A stretch of DNA of 64,000 nucleotides, from the NCBI RefSeq assembly GCF_018860155.1, contig NZ_JAHKNI010000018.1, forward strand, positions 1 to 64,000. The letters run 5' to 3'. Positions 8,550-18,788 of this stretch are shown here, one piece after another. The position numbers were made by a program, and so were the translations under genes. This stretch comes from Nocardia albiluteola (GTDB lineage Bacteria; Actinomycetota; Actinomycetes; Mycobacteriales; Mycobacteriaceae). The first letter of the stretch is position 1. Every line of letters starts with the position of its first letter. The notes under the pieces are model-generated. The model was given only the letters and a program-made list of their open reading frames with translations. It made no database searches and had not been told where the DNA came from.

Positions 8550-8581
8550 CCCTAGTCTGTAACGGGGCCCCAGTCTGTAAC
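8550..8581 (+). promoter_or_regulatory. Direct repeat in the promoter of the six-gene operon
   Basis: CCCTAGTCTGTAAC (8550-8563) and CCCCAGTCTGTAAC (8568-8581) match in 13 of 14 bases with an 18-bp period. A possible -10 box (TAGGCT, 8589-8594) follows. The repeat lies about 80 bp before the GTG start at 8663. It probably is a regulator-binding site; no regulator is encoded next to it on this side. Confidence 0.5.
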
Positions 8582-8662
8582 AGCAAGCTAGGCTCCGATT
8601 TCAGCGCCGTCTATCGACCTTCCAATAGCTGTCCGATCCCGGACCGAGTCTGGAGGAAAGCT

Positions 8663-11600
8663 GTGTCTCTGACAGTTGATGAACTGCTCGACCGATTCCC
8701 ATCCAGTCCTGGCGACGACTTCACCCTTACCATGGCCGATTGGGGCCTGACCGAGCTGTTCGCCCTGCTGGAGGCCGCCACCTCGATTTCCCTGCGCACT
8801 ACCGCATTCGATCGCCAGGCTCTCACCATCGCGGGTCAGACGCTGGTCGCGGGCGGCACCGCTCAATTGGATCTGCGCTTCGTGGCCGACTCGGCCCGGC
8901 AGCAGGTCCAGACCCTGATCTGCGCCGTCCGGCTCCCCCTGTCCATTACCCGGGTGGTCGCCGCCTGGGGCGTCGATCTCGGCGATGCACCGGAGGCCTT
9001 CCTGGGCGACCTGCCCGACGTGACCGTCCGCTACGACTTCGACCCGGTCGCCACCACCGTCGCGGCCGAGACCGACGAGTTGCGAATCATCTGCGCCACA
9101 ATCAATTCGGCCGTCACCGGTATGGTCGGCCTGCGCGGCGTGCGGGCGCTGCTGTCGGATGTGCCACCGCTGGCCGAACTCGTCCCGGAGGCCGATTCGA
9201 TCGGCGTGCACGGCGTGGAGGTGATCGGGGTCGGCTCGGCGGGCCTGTCCGCAGAGCAGGCGGCGACGCTCAATCAGCGCATTCTGGAAGCGGTCGGCGC
9301 GGACACCGGCTGGTGGCCGGAACTGCCGGGCCGCCAAATGGATTCGGGTCTGTGGCTGGGCGCGGCCTGGCAGGCTCCCGGCGCGGACCGGGACGTGTGG
9401 GTTACTCAGCCCAGCTTCTCGGGCGGCGACGGCGGTGACCCCGGCAATCCGCCGTCCTGGTTGGACATCGGCGGCGTGTTCGGTCCTCTGCGGCTGCCCC
9501 GGATCGGCCTGTCTGCGTTCTTCGGGCGCGATGGGCAGGGCGACCGGGACAAACGACGGGTACGGCTGCAACTCGACGCCAGCATCGAAATCGGTAATGT
9601 TGCACTGGGACTTCCGGATTGGGCGTTCGAGCTGACGCTGCGCTCGATGAAATGGACCGCGCGGCTGCCCGCATTGTCGATCGAGCTGCCCCGCGAGCTG
9701 CCCGCCGTCAGCTTCGTCATTCCCCGGCCGCAGCTCCCCGGCATCCCCGACGACGAACTGCCACCGGGCAGCTGGCCGACACTGCTGGCCGGCGCCTGGA
9801 ACGGCCTGTCCGGCATCTCGGCCCTGGACCTGGCCGCCGGGCTGGGTGTGAACCTCTCCGGATTCCCGGAATTCCTCCTCCCGAACCTGAGCGCGCTGGC
9901 CCTCGCGTACGACACCGTCACCGCGCAGCTGGTGGCCGCCGTGGTGACCGAGCGCACCGGCTGGCTGCTGGGCTCGGTGCGAATCAATGGCTCCCAGCGC
10001 ATTACGACTGTGCTCGCGCGCGGCCTGCTCGACGCCCACTTCTCGGACCTGCCCTTCATCGGCGATGTGATCGTGCCCGAACGCGATGTCGCCTTGGCCG
10101 CAGTGGGATTTGCCGCCACCTCTGCACCCTGGACCGCCGATCAGACCAAGGCCGCCGATGTCGTGCTGGAGACGCTCGCCGAGGTGCTCGGCCCCCACCT
10201 GGAGAATCTGCCCCGCTTCGGCGAGGCCGGGCTGCCCACGGGTGTCGAAGCCTGGCTGGAATTCACCTATGGTGGCCAACCGCAACAGCCGCTGCGGCTT
10301 CCGATCACCGGGGACGGACGGTCGATCGCGCGCACCCAGGAGACAGACGGCTGGCGGCGCGAACTGAACCTGGTCTTCGGCCCGGTGCGGCTGCTGCGCG
10401 TGCTGCTGGGATACGTGAAGGGCGCGCTGTTCATCGGTGTGGAGGCCACTTTCGCGGCCGGGCCGGTGACGCTGTCACTGGTCGGCCTCGGTATCACAGT
10501 GAACTCCGGCTACGGCGTGCAGACGCGCCTGCAGGGTGCGGCCATTGCCATGGACCGGCCGCCGCTGAAGATCCGGGGCGCGATCGAACGGCGCACCGAT
10601 CCGGACTTCACCGAACTCATGGTGGGTTTGGCGGCGGTGGAGACCGGGTTCTTCGCCATCGAGGCGGCGGGCGCGTACGCCCGCAGCGTGCAGGGCTGGA
10701 CCTCGGTGTTCTTGTTCGGTGAGGCCGCGGCCACGAATGGTGTCGCACTGTTCGGCCCGCCCGCGTTCTCGGTGACGGGGCTGTCGGCGGGCTTCGGCGT
10801 CAACAGCAGTGTGCGGATTCCGGAATTGGCCGAGCTTCCGCAGTTTCCGCTCATGGGCCGGTTGAGTTCGGCGGATCCGGCGCCCGACCCGGAGAAACTG
10901 CTGGCCTCGCTCATGGGTCCGGGTGGCTGGGTGACCGCACGCTCCGGGCAGTACTGGGGTGCGGTCGGCGTGCGGTTCACCTCGTTCAAATTCATCGAGG
11001 CGCAGGCGCTCGCGCTGGTGGAGTTCGGCAACGACGTCACCGTCATGCTGCTGGGTCGCACGAGTATTACGCTGCCGCGCAACAAGTCCGGCGGGAAGGT
11101 GCACGCGCGACTGGATGTGGATCTGCGGCTGGGTTACCGGAGCTCGCAGGGTCTGCTGTCCCTCGACGCGGCGGTCGCGCCCACCTCGTTCCTGTTCGAT
11201 CCGTCGGCCAAGCTCACCGGCGGCCTCGCCATTTACGTGTGGACCGGCGGCGGGCACGGCGGCGACTTCGTGTACTCCGTCGGCGGATATCACCCGGCAT
11301 ACACTGTGCCGCAACACTATCCGAGGCCGGCGCGGCTCGGTTTCGAGTGGACCCCGGACAGCAAGATCACCGTGCTGGCCCAGGGCTACACCGCGCTGAC
11401 CCCGAACGCCCTGATGGCGGGTGGGCGGCTGGCGGCCAGTTACCAGTCGGGCATTGTCTCGGCCTGGTTCACCGCCTATGTGGACGCGCTCATTCAGTGG
11501 AAGCCGTTCTATCTCGATCTGCGCATGGGCATCCGGATCGGTGTGGCCGCGACCGTGAAGGTGCTGTTCGTCAGGATCCGGGTATCGGTGGAGGTCGGCA

Positions 11601-12463
11601 TCGACCTGCACCTGTGGACGCCGCCGTTGGGCGGGCGGGTGCAGGTCAAGCTGTGGTTCATCAGCCTAGGCTTCGGTTTCGGGTCCGGCCAGCAGTCGAT
11701 TCCGGGCATTCCGTGGACCGAATTCCGGGCCCAGCTCCCCGAACCTCTCGCGATCACGCCGATCTCCGGGCTCATGGTGGACGTGGATCCGCAGGAGCTG
11801 GCCATGCGCACGGCCGCCGACGCGCCGACGCTGGTCTCCGCCGACGGCTTCGAATTCCACACGGAGGCAGCGCTTCCCGCCACGCAGGTGTACCTCAATG
11901 ACAAGCTCCTCGGCTCGGCCGGCGATGTCTCCATCCGGCCGATGAAGAAGCGCAACGTGACCTGCGAGCACTGGGTGACGATCCGCCGCAACAACTCCTC
12001 GGAGTACTACGACGTCGACCGCAATGGCTGGACCGTGCGCACACTCGAGCGCGATATGGCCAGTGCCCTGTGGGGTGACCCCATCAACAAACCGGGTGAC
12101 GCACTCGACGACGGCATGATCGACGGTCTGCTGGCCGGGCTCGAATTCATTGTCGAGGGTCCGGTTCTCGGTCCGGGCACCGGCACGATCACCTCGGCCG
12201 CGCTGGGCGTGGAGTCACTCGACGACGGTGTCATGCCCCAGCGGCTGGGCAGTGTCGAGGGACCGGTGCCGGCACCGTCCAGCGGCAGCATCGACCTCAT
12301 CGCCGCCACCATCGACGCACCGACCACTGTTGCGCGCCGCGACGCGGTGTACGCCTCGCTCGATGCCCTGGGAATCGCGCCGGGAGCCAACGGTTCTCGC
12401 ACCCGCTACGCCGGGCGCGCGCGCGACCTGCTCGTCTCCGCGCCACTGACCACCGCGGTCTAG
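8663..12463 (+). CDS. DUF6603-like giant beta-rich protein, 1266 aa
   Basis: First gene of the six-gene operon. The GTG start (VSLTVDELLDRFPSSPGDD) follows a good ribosome-binding site (GGAGGAAAG). The protein has no signal peptide. The middle and C-terminal thirds consist of repeated amphipathic strands with alternating hydrophobic residues, for example VTLSLVGLGITVNSGYGVQ, FSVTGLSAGFGVNSSVRIPE and VRVSVEVGIDLHLWTPPLGG. The phrase G-L-(S/A)-A-G-F-G-x-N-S at about residues 700-715 and the FPLMGRL that follows resemble DUF6603 proteins, large bacterial and fungal proteins of unknown function; this is from memory of the family, not a search. The pattern recalls an extended beta-prism or lipid-groove protein. 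It is followed after 33 bp by the next gene. Function unknown. Confidence 0.75.
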   Translation: MSLTVDELLDRFPSSPGDDFTLTMADWGLTELFALLEAATSISLRTTAFDRQALTIAGQTLVAGGTAQLDLRFVADSARQQVQTLICAVRLPLSITRVVAAWGVDLGDAPEAFLGDLPDVTVRYDFDPVATTVAAETDELRIICATINSAVTGMVGLRGVRALLSDVPPLAELVPEADSIGVHGVEVIGVGSAGLSAEQAATLNQRILEAVGADTGWWPELPGRQMDSGLWLGAAWQAPGADRDVWVTQPSFSGGDGGDPGNPPSWLDIGGVFGPLRLPRIGLSAFFGRDGQGDRDKRRVRLQLDASIEIGNVALGLPDWAFELTLRSMKWTARLPALSIELPRELPAVSFVIPRPQLPGIPDDELPPGSWPTLLAGAWNGLSGISALDLAAGLGVNLSGFPEFLLPNLSALALAYDTVTAQLVAAVVTERTGWLLGSVRINGSQRITTVLARGLLDAHFSDLPFIGDVIVPERDVALAAVGFAATSAPWTADQTKAADVVLETLAEVLGPHLENLPRFGEAGLPTGVEAWLEFTYGGQPQQPLRLPITGDGRSIARTQETDGWRRELNLVFGPVRLLRVLLGYVKGALFIGVEATFAAGPVTLSLVGLGITVNSGYGVQTRLQGAAIAMDRPPLKIRGAIERRTDPDFTELMVGLAAVETGFFAIEAAGAYARSVQGWTSVFLFGEAAATNGVALFGPPAFSVTGLSAGFGVNSSVRIPELAELPQFPLMGRLSSADPAPDPEKLLASLMGPGGWVTARSGQYWGAVGVRFTSFKFIEAQALALVEFGNDVTVMLLGRTSITLPRNKSGGKVHARLDVDLRLGYRSSQGLLSLDAAVAPTSFLFDPSAKLTGGLAIYVWTGGGHGGDFVYSVGGYHPAYTVPQHYPRPARLGFEWTPDSKITVLAQGYTALTPNALMAGGRLAASYQSGIVSAWFTAYVDALIQWKPFYLDLRMGIRIGVAATVKVLFVRIRVSVEVGIDLHLWTPPLGGRVQVKLWFISLGFGFGSGQQSIPGIPWTEFRAQLPEPLAITPISGLMVDVDPQELAMRTAADAPTLVSADGFEFHTEAALPATQVYLNDKLLGSAGDVSIRPMKKRNVTCEHWVTIRRNNSSEYYDVDRNGWTVRTLERDMASALWGDPINKPGDALDDGMIDGLLAGLEFIVEGPVLGPGTGTITSAALGVESLDDGVMPQRLGSVEGPVPAPSSGSIDLIAATIDAPTTVARRDAVYASLDALGIAPGANGSRTRYAGRARDLLVSAPLTTAV

Positions 12464-12496
12464 ACCCCCTCCGATACCCGGACCGAGGAGTATTCC

Positions 12497-14752
12497 GTGT
12501 CCAATCAGCCCAAGCTCGATATCGAATTCCACGACCATCTGCTGCCCCGGGTCACCGCTGGGCGGTATCAGGTGGATATCCGGCAGGTTCTCAAAGACGA
12601 TGCCGGGGAGATCGACCGCGAGGACAAACTGCCCACACTGGCGCACGAATTCGAAATCCGCGCCGTGCAATTCGTGCTCGACCCGGGGTCGGTGCAAGCG
12701 GTGTATCCCGCGCGCGGGGCCGCCGACGACTTCTCCAGCGCACTGCCGCACATCACCCTGGACCGGGCCATCCTGCCCTGGGAGCGGGAACCCAAGTTCT
12801 CCCGGGTGGAGGCGCGCCCGCCGTGGCTGGCGCTGCTGGTCTTCGCCGAAGGCGAGCTGCCCGACGACCCGAGCGCACTCGGCGAGACAGTGCCCCGCAA
12901 GGTGAAAGACATTGTCGGCAACCTCGAAACCGGAATGATCGGCAGTTCCGCGCCCGGGGTGGCCGGTCCGCGTATCGCCCTGGCGCAGCTGCCGCCGGAG
13001 ACACCGGACAGCAATTGCCAGACCATTGACGTGCCGGTCGAGACGCTGCGTGGCGTGCTGCCGCGCGAGGCGGAGCTGTACTACCTGGCGCATGCGCGCT
13101 ATGTCAGCGCGGCGGCGCAGCGCGCGAACGGGGAGATCCTGACCGAGGGCGAGTTCGGTGTCCTTACCGCCAATCGCTTTCCACACGACACCGGCTCGTA
13201 CGCAGTGCATCTCGTATCGCTGGAGGGGCACGACCGCTGGCTCAAGGACACCGTCGACTCCCCGGCCACCGCGGTGCGGCTGGCCGTGCTGCACTCGTGG
13301 TCGTTCGTGCACGATCCGGCGCTGTCCCTGGACGCCGCCAATCTTTTGCGCAACCTGATCGAGCCAGGCAACCGCGATTCCGAGAATCTGGCCCTGCGAC
13401 TGTTTCCGCGCAATGGCTCCGGCGGCACCCGCTCCCAGGACGCCTATGTGGCCGAGCGCCTGCGCCTGGGTTATGTGCCGGTGCCGCAGCGGGCTATGTC
13501 CGGGGATTTCGGCTTTGCCTGGTATCGCGGACCCGCCACCCCGGTGACCGCGCCGGAGGTGCCGTACTCGCCCAACCATCACACGACGGCCGATCACGCC
13601 CTCATCTACGAGCCCGATCACGGCCTGTTCGATGTGTCGTACGCGTCGGCGTGGACGCTGGGCCGCACCATCGCGCTCGCCGATCCGACCTACACCGCGG
13701 AGATCACCCGTGCGCGGCGCGAATTGTCCAGCCGGGCGGTCGCGCTCATGGCCATGGCAACCGATCAGGGGCGCACCCTGGACACCGCCGACGGGCCGGG
13801 CATGGGCTGGCTGCGCACGCTCGCCGACAGTAGCCGACTGGTCACCGATGCCCTGGCCGCGCCCCGCGCGGAGCTCACCGCCGAGGACGAGGCCGCGCTG
13901 TTGACCGAGCTGTCGCGACCCGCACCGGACGGCCGGATGGGCCGGGCGCTGGCGCGCGGGCTGCTCACCCAGGCCGCCCCGCAGGCGGCGCTGCGCGCCG
14001 TGGCCGACACCCGCACCGGCGGCATGCCGCAATGGCTGGAGCTTCTGGGCCTGCTGCGCGGCATCCCGTTCTCCTATCTGGTGCCCGATCCGCGCATACT
14101 GCCGCCGGAGTCGTTGCGGCTCTTCCGAATCGACGCCGCCTGGATCGACGCACTAGTGGACGGCGCGGCCAGCGTCGGCCTGCACACCTCACTCGATCTG
14201 CGCCTGGACGACACGCTGCGCGCGGCCACCACCGCCCGCCGCAGCGGCTCGACTCCCCAGGCGGGCCTGCTGATTCGCTCCGCGCTGGTGCCCGCCTGGC
14301 CCGACATCCGGATCACCGCCACCAGTCCGAAGGGTCCGGTCAGCGAACTGCGCCGCGACCAACCGGCCCCCGACACCCTGCTGGTGCTCTTCGACGACGT
14401 GCCCGACACAGTCGTGCTGCGCGAGCCCGCCGAGGGCATCCACTTCGGCGTCGACGGCGACCGCATCAATCTGCGCGAGCTGCGCCACGATCAGGAGACT
14501 TTGCTCGGCGAATCGCTGAAGAACCGCTGGTTCCCGCGCACCGGATCGGTACGAGATCACCTGCGCACCAATGGAACTCCGGGAGTTCTGGACCTACTGG
14601 GCGCGCGCGGCCTGATTCCGGCGCTCACCACCGAGCTGAACGACATGATCGGCTCGAACCCGCTGCGCACCGCGCAGTTCGCGCTGCAAATGGTCAATGC
14701 CCCCATCGAACAGCAACTACTGCCATCGCGGACCCGAGGAGAACAGCCATGA
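12497..14752 (+). CDS. Large conserved protein of unknown function, 751 aa (six-gene operon, gene 2)
   Basis: GTG start 6 bases after GAGGAG. No signal peptide or membrane helix. It starts with a beta domain (DIEFHDHLLPRVTAGRYQVD, then LPHITLDRAILPWERE and PPWLALLVFAEGEL), has FGFAWYRGPATPV and YEPDHGLFDVSYASAWTLGR in the middle, and ends with a helical region. I recognise this combination from conserved proteins that accompany DUF6603-like genes, but not a defined function. The stop overlaps the next start by 4 bp (ATGA), so gene products 2 and 3 are probably made in fixed ratio. No catalytic motif stands out. Confidence 0.78.
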   Translation: MSNQPKLDIEFHDHLLPRVTAGRYQVDIRQVLKDDAGEIDREDKLPTLAHEFEIRAVQFVLDPGSVQAVYPARGAADDFSSALPHITLDRAILPWEREPKFSRVEARPPWLALLVFAEGELPDDPSALGETVPRKVKDIVGNLETGMIGSSAPGVAGPRIALAQLPPETPDSNCQTIDVPVETLRGVLPREAELYYLAHARYVSAAAQRANGEILTEGEFGVLTANRFPHDTGSYAVHLVSLEGHDRWLKDTVDSPATAVRLAVLHSWSFVHDPALSLDAANLLRNLIEPGNRDSENLALRLFPRNGSGGTRSQDAYVAERLRLGYVPVPQRAMSGDFGFAWYRGPATPVTAPEVPYSPNHHTTADHALIYEPDHGLFDVSYASAWTLGRTIALADPTYTAEITRARRELSSRAVALMAMATDQGRTLDTADGPGMGWLRTLADSSRLVTDALAAPRAELTAEDEAALLTELSRPAPDGRMGRALARGLLTQAAPQAALRAVADTRTGGMPQWLELLGLLRGIPFSYLVPDPRILPPESLRLFRIDAAWIDALVDGAASVGLHTSLDLRLDDTLRAATTARRSGSTPQAGLLIRSALVPAWPDIRITATSPKGPVSELRRDQPAPDTLLVLFDDVPDTVVLREPAEGIHFGVDGDRINLRELRHDQETLLGESLKNRWFPRTGSVRDHLRTNGTPGVLDLLGARGLIPALTTELNDMIGSNPLRTAQFALQMVNAPIEQQLLPSRTRGEQP

Positions 14753-17700
14753 GTGAGCCCACACCCACCGGCGATCCCCGAACCGGGACCGATCTGATCG
14801 TTCCCGTCCGCGTGCACACCCTCGTCGTCAACCAGCGCGTCAAACAGGACGAGCCATTCAATATTTGGCTGCCCGACTTCCGAAAGATGCTGGAGCGCAC
14901 CGACAGCGCCGAACCCGCGCCCGGCCAGAGCCTGCAAGAGGCGCAGACCGGCGTCCACGTCCAGTGGGAACTGCCGGAAGCCCTGACGGCCGGGCACTTT
15001 CACCCCGAAACCGGCGAGACCACCTTCCCTCTGGTACCCAATCGCTGGCTGGTGGTGCGGCACTACAACGGCTTGGATGGGCAGCGGAAAGTGGCAGCCT
15101 GGGTGGTGCACAGCGACTACCTGGAACGCGCCGACGGCGGACTGGGCCGGGGCACCAGCCGCTACGTCACCACCCGCAAGCCCGGCGGCGGCACCGGCGC
15201 GCCGGACCGCGACACCATCGGCCGCCGCCACGACCTGAAGACCGGGCCGTGGACCGAGCCGCCGACGCACGAATTGTTCCTCACCACGGTCGGTCCCGGC
15301 CTGCCCGCCTTCGCCGCCTACGCGCCCTACCACGAGGACGTGTTCTGCGTGCGGGACTCCCTGGAAGACATCCGGGCCGAATTCGGCACGGTGTTCCCAC
15401 CCGACAACGAGCTGAGCTACCAGGTGATCGGCTGGTACTCCGACCGGGCCGACGGCACATCCGACATACTGCGGCAAGCCCTGGACATTCCGGGCCTGGT
15501 GCCGCCACCGGAGGAAGGCATCTCACGCACCAGCCAAGTCTTGGACGCACTCGGTTGGAGCGCGCCGACCGACGCGATCGCCTCGACCCTGTACTGCGGG
15601 CACTCCCTCGGTGTTTCGTGGCGCTGGCAGGGATCATCGCCGGAGTCCGACCGGCCCCGCCCGCTCACCCCCAAGGTGTCCATGGGCCACAGCACCGCCG
15701 ACGCCGCCGAGGCGCTCACCACCGGGCAGACCCGCTCGCCGCGCACCGGGCAGCTGGTGCGCGCGCTGCTCGAGGGAACCATCGACACGTACGGCACCCC
15801 CAACGGGGATATCGAACTCGACGAGGCCACCCGTTCGGCCTGGTTCGCCGGCAGCAATGGCGGCTATCGCTGGGAGGCGACCTTCCCCGGCAGACAACAG
15901 GATTCGCGCAACCTCCCGCAATGGCTGACCGATCTGAACTCCGATCAGGCCGAACACGACGCACTCGTCCCGAAGCTGGAGCGCGAACGATCGCGACTGT
16001 GGAGCATCTGGTGGCTGCGCAATCAGCCCGCTGGCGCCTATCCCGATCCGCGCCCACCCACGTTCAATCACGAGGCGGACAATCAGCTCAATCCCGATCG
16101 CGACGGATCGCTGGCGGCACAGGTGGACGCCGACATGCGGGAGGTGCTGCGGCTGCGCGGCCGGATTCCGTACGGAGACACCCCGGAGGAGCTCGCGGCG
16201 GACATTGCGAAATTCCGGCACGACAAGGAGATTCCCGACGATGTGCAGCTGCGCCGCGTCGGGCGCGACCCGTTCTATCGCCCCGCCGATCCGGTCGTGG
16301 TGATCGAGGGCGCGGGCAGCGGGCAGCCGCTCACCCGCGACCTCGACGATCCGCTGCCCTGCCGCGTGCCCTCGGCGCTCGTCACCCAAATCCAGAACGA
16401 CTCCAGCTGGCAGGACCCGCCATCGCGGCCACTGCCGGACCTCACCAATCTGCCGGATTCCTGCCGAAACCTGTTACGCGAGTTCGCGCTCCTGGACTGG
16501 GCCGCCCTCACCGCATCGGCCTCGGGGCCGGGCACCGTGCTGAGCGCCGCCCTCGCCGACCCGGGTAACCGGGTGCGCGGACCGCTGCCCGAGTACACCG
16601 CCGCCTGGCGGCAGGCGTGGGTGCCGATGTATCTGCAATGGGACCTTCGCCTGTGCGCCACGCCTTTTCGCAGCAATGGCACCGATAACTGGTACTTCGA
16701 CGGCAATCACTACCAATGGCTGGGCCGCGGGGCCACCCCAGGTACCGGCGACTACGGCCTGCGCTGGATGACCTTCAAGGAGCGCGCCTTCCTCACCCCG
16801 AGCGCGCCCTACATCCTGCGCGAACAGGCCCGCCGCTATCTGAACACCTATCCGGAATCGGAGACCGCGGGCCTGGCGCAGCTGCGGGCCGACTACGCGA
16901 CCATGGACCTGCTGTCCCAGAGCCTGGACGGATTCAACGACTGGCTGCTGGAGCGCACCGGTTCGGCGCAGTCCGTTCCGGAGGTCAGCGCATTGTTCGG
17001 CGATCCCGAGACGGTGCCGAATCCCGGTTCCCCAGGCGGTGATTTGCCCGAGTCCGACCGTTTCCAGGCCGTGCGGGCGGGCCAGTTCTACTTCCGCGAT
17101 CTGCGCATCATCGACCGCTTCGGACGCGCCTGCGACATCACCAACCCCAGCCAGGACAACTATCTGAGCTTCCCGCCCTATCGCGCGCTGAGTGTCACAC
17201 CGTCCAAGCCGATTTCGGATCAGGCAACGTCACCTCGCCGGTTCTTCCAGCTGCCGCCGCGCATCATGCAAGAGGCCCGCGTCCGGCTGGACAATGTTCC
17301 CGCACAAGATAATTCGCCGGTCGTGGGCTGGCTGTTGCTCAACTATCTGGACCAGGCCCTGCTGGTGTACGCACCCGACGGCTCTCCGCTGGGTGAAATG
17401 CGGGTCGTCGGCGACCGGCGCGAGATCGCGTGGAACCCACTGCCGCACGCGCCCTTCGCCGATCCGGCCGACCCGGGATTCTCCGACGCCTACCCGGAGT
17501 TGTCCGACATGGTCGTCGCACTGCGCGCCCGGACCCCGGACGAATTCGACGCGGTACTGGAGCTCTTGGACCAATCCCTGGACACCATTGCCGACGACGC
17601 TGCCGAAGCCGACGCCAGCCCGGCCCGCCTACTGGGCCGTCCCCTCGCCCTGCTGCGCGCCGACCTCACCGTCGAACTCGCCGGACCACCCATTACCCGC

Positions 17701-18702
17701 CCCGGCTGGCAGCACGTGCTGAATCCACCGAGCGAGGACTACCCGACCTACACCTGGCCGGTCCGACTCGGCGACAATGCCTGGCTCACAGACGGTTTGG
17801 TCGGCTACTTCGCCGGAGCCAACCCCGGCGACCCAATCGACTACCGGCTCCTCAACACCGTCCTGCCACCCACCGAGTCCGGCTATATGCGCCGCATCAC
17901 CGACGGCCATGACCTCGCCGTCCCCGCCAAACCAACCGGCGACCTGGTGATCCGCCAGCTCACCCTGCTCGCCGACCCGCACGCCGCCATCCACGCCACC
18001 ACGGACATCCTCCCGGTCGCAGCCCTGCGGCTACCGGCCGACCAGATCGCGGCCGCCCTCGACCGCATTCGCGCCTCCTTCCGGCTGGACCCGCTGCTGG
18101 CCCCGCTGCGCGTGCAGCCGGTGACGGCGTTCTCCTCCCTACTCGACGAGCACGGCGACGGCCTGGCGGAACTGGTCGACGGCAATCTCGGCACCAGCTG
18201 GCGCAGCCCGCGCCCCGCCCGGGCCGGCGACTGGATCGTGCTGGATCTCGAAGCACCACACCCGATTCGGCGGGTCGACCTCTACCCTGGCAATACTGCG
18301 GGCGCAATGATGCCCCCGGACGGCTTCCTGGAGACCTCCGAGGACGGCCAGACCTGGACTCGACTGTCCCAGGTCGCTCCGGGCGGGGATCTGCACCTCA
18401 CCCCACCCGAACCGCCCACCGCCCGCTACCTCCGGTTCGTCTGCACCGCAGACTCTTCCGGCCCCATCGCGCTGCGCTCACTCACCGTCACCACCGACGA
18501 CGCGGGCGGCGTGCTCATGCCCCGCCCCGCCGCCTGGCACGGCACCTGGAGCTGGGCCGAACCGTGGGACTCCGGGACCGAGGCGCCCGGCTGGGGCGAA
18601 TTGCCCATCGTGCCGGTCGATCTCCTCAGCTATCCCGACGACCCGGTGCCCGTAGCCCGGGCCGGATACCTGCAACTGCGACCGGGAGCTGAACGGCCAT
18701 GA
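14749..18702 (+). CDS. Large modular protein with C-terminal discoidin-like domain, 1317 aa (gene 3)
   Basis: ATG start after CGAGGAGAACAGCC, overlapping gene 2 by 4 bp. The N-terminal region (IVPVRVHTLVVNQRVKQDE, then GVHVQWELPEALTAGHF and FPLVPNRWLVVRHYNG) and the middle (SFPPYRALSVTPSKPISD, PVVGWLLLNYLDQALLVYAP) are typical of large proteins found beside gene-2 homologues. Residues about 1137-1247 form an F5/8 type C (discoidin) fold: LVDGNLGTSWRSP, then WIVLDLEAPHPIRRVDLYPGN and ARYLRFVCTAD. Such domains usually bind glycans or other ligands. There is no export signal, so release from the cell would need lysis or an unseen route. Confidence 0.8.
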   Translation: MSEPTPTGDPRTGTDLIVPVRVHTLVVNQRVKQDEPFNIWLPDFRKMLERTDSAEPAPGQSLQEAQTGVHVQWELPEALTAGHFHPETGETTFPLVPNRWLVVRHYNGLDGQRKVAAWVVHSDYLERADGGLGRGTSRYVTTRKPGGGTGAPDRDTIGRRHDLKTGPWTEPPTHELFLTTVGPGLPAFAAYAPYHEDVFCVRDSLEDIRAEFGTVFPPDNELSYQVIGWYSDRADGTSDILRQALDIPGLVPPPEEGISRTSQVLDALGWSAPTDAIASTLYCGHSLGVSWRWQGSSPESDRPRPLTPKVSMGHSTADAAEALTTGQTRSPRTGQLVRALLEGTIDTYGTPNGDIELDEATRSAWFAGSNGGYRWEATFPGRQQDSRNLPQWLTDLNSDQAEHDALVPKLERERSRLWSIWWLRNQPAGAYPDPRPPTFNHEADNQLNPDRDGSLAAQVDADMREVLRLRGRIPYGDTPEELAADIAKFRHDKEIPDDVQLRRVGRDPFYRPADPVVVIEGAGSGQPLTRDLDDPLPCRVPSALVTQIQNDSSWQDPPSRPLPDLTNLPDSCRNLLREFALLDWAALTASASGPGTVLSAALADPGNRVRGPLPEYTAAWRQAWVPMYLQWDLRLCATPFRSNGTDNWYFDGNHYQWLGRGATPGTGDYGLRWMTFKERAFLTPSAPYILREQARRYLNTYPESETAGLAQLRADYATMDLLSQSLDGFNDWLLERTGSAQSVPEVSALFGDPETVPNPGSPGGDLPESDRFQAVRAGQFYFRDLRIIDRFGRACDITNPSQDNYLSFPPYRALSVTPSKPISDQATSPRRFFQLPPRIMQEARVRLDNVPAQDNSPVVGWLLLNYLDQALLVYAPDGSPLGEMRVVGDRREIAWNPLPHAPFADPADPGFSDAYPELSDMVVALRARTPDEFDAVLELLDQSLDTIADDAAEADASPARLLGRPLALLRADLTVELAGPPITRPGWQHVLNPPSEDYPTYTWPVRLGDNAWLTDGLVGYFAGANPGDPIDYRLLNTVLPPTESGYMRRITDGHDLAVPAKPTGDLVIRQLTLLADPHAAIHATTDILPVAALRLPADQIAAALDRIRASFRLDPLLAPLRVQPVTAFSSLLDEHGDGLAELVDGNLGTSWRSPRPARAGDWIVLDLEAPHPIRRVDLYPGNTAGAMMPPDGFLETSEDGQTWTRLSQVAPGGDLHLTPPEPPTARYLRFVCTADSSGPIALRSLTVTTDDAGGVLMPRPAAWHGTWSWAEPWDSGTEAPGWGELPIVPVDLLSYPDDPVPVARAGYLQLRPGAERP

Positions 18703-18788
18703 CCGCCGTCCGTGAGCGAATCCCGCTGTCCGCACCGGATCTCATGACCGCCGTCCGCGCACGAATACCGTTGCGCGCACCGGATCTC
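18699..18788 (+). repeat. 45-bp tandem duplication at the 5' end of gene 4
   Basis: Two consecutive 45-bp units encode MTAVRERIPLSAPDL and MTAVRARIPLRAPDL. Each unit brings its own ATG (18699 and 18744). The first ATG overlaps the gene 3 stop; the second could be an internal start. Confidence 0.9.

Noticed and set aside
8588..11611. Long open frames on the minus strand inside the DUF6603-like gene (565 and 378 codons)
   Set aside because: They are antisense to a gene with consistent beta-strand periodicity. Their translations are rich in Gln, Arg, Gly and His without any family pattern, as expected from high-GC codon bias.
12215..14032. 605-codon minus-strand frame opposite gene 2 of the operon
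   Set aside because: It is antisense to a gene with clear homologous motifs and shows low-complexity Gly/Arg/Gln composition.
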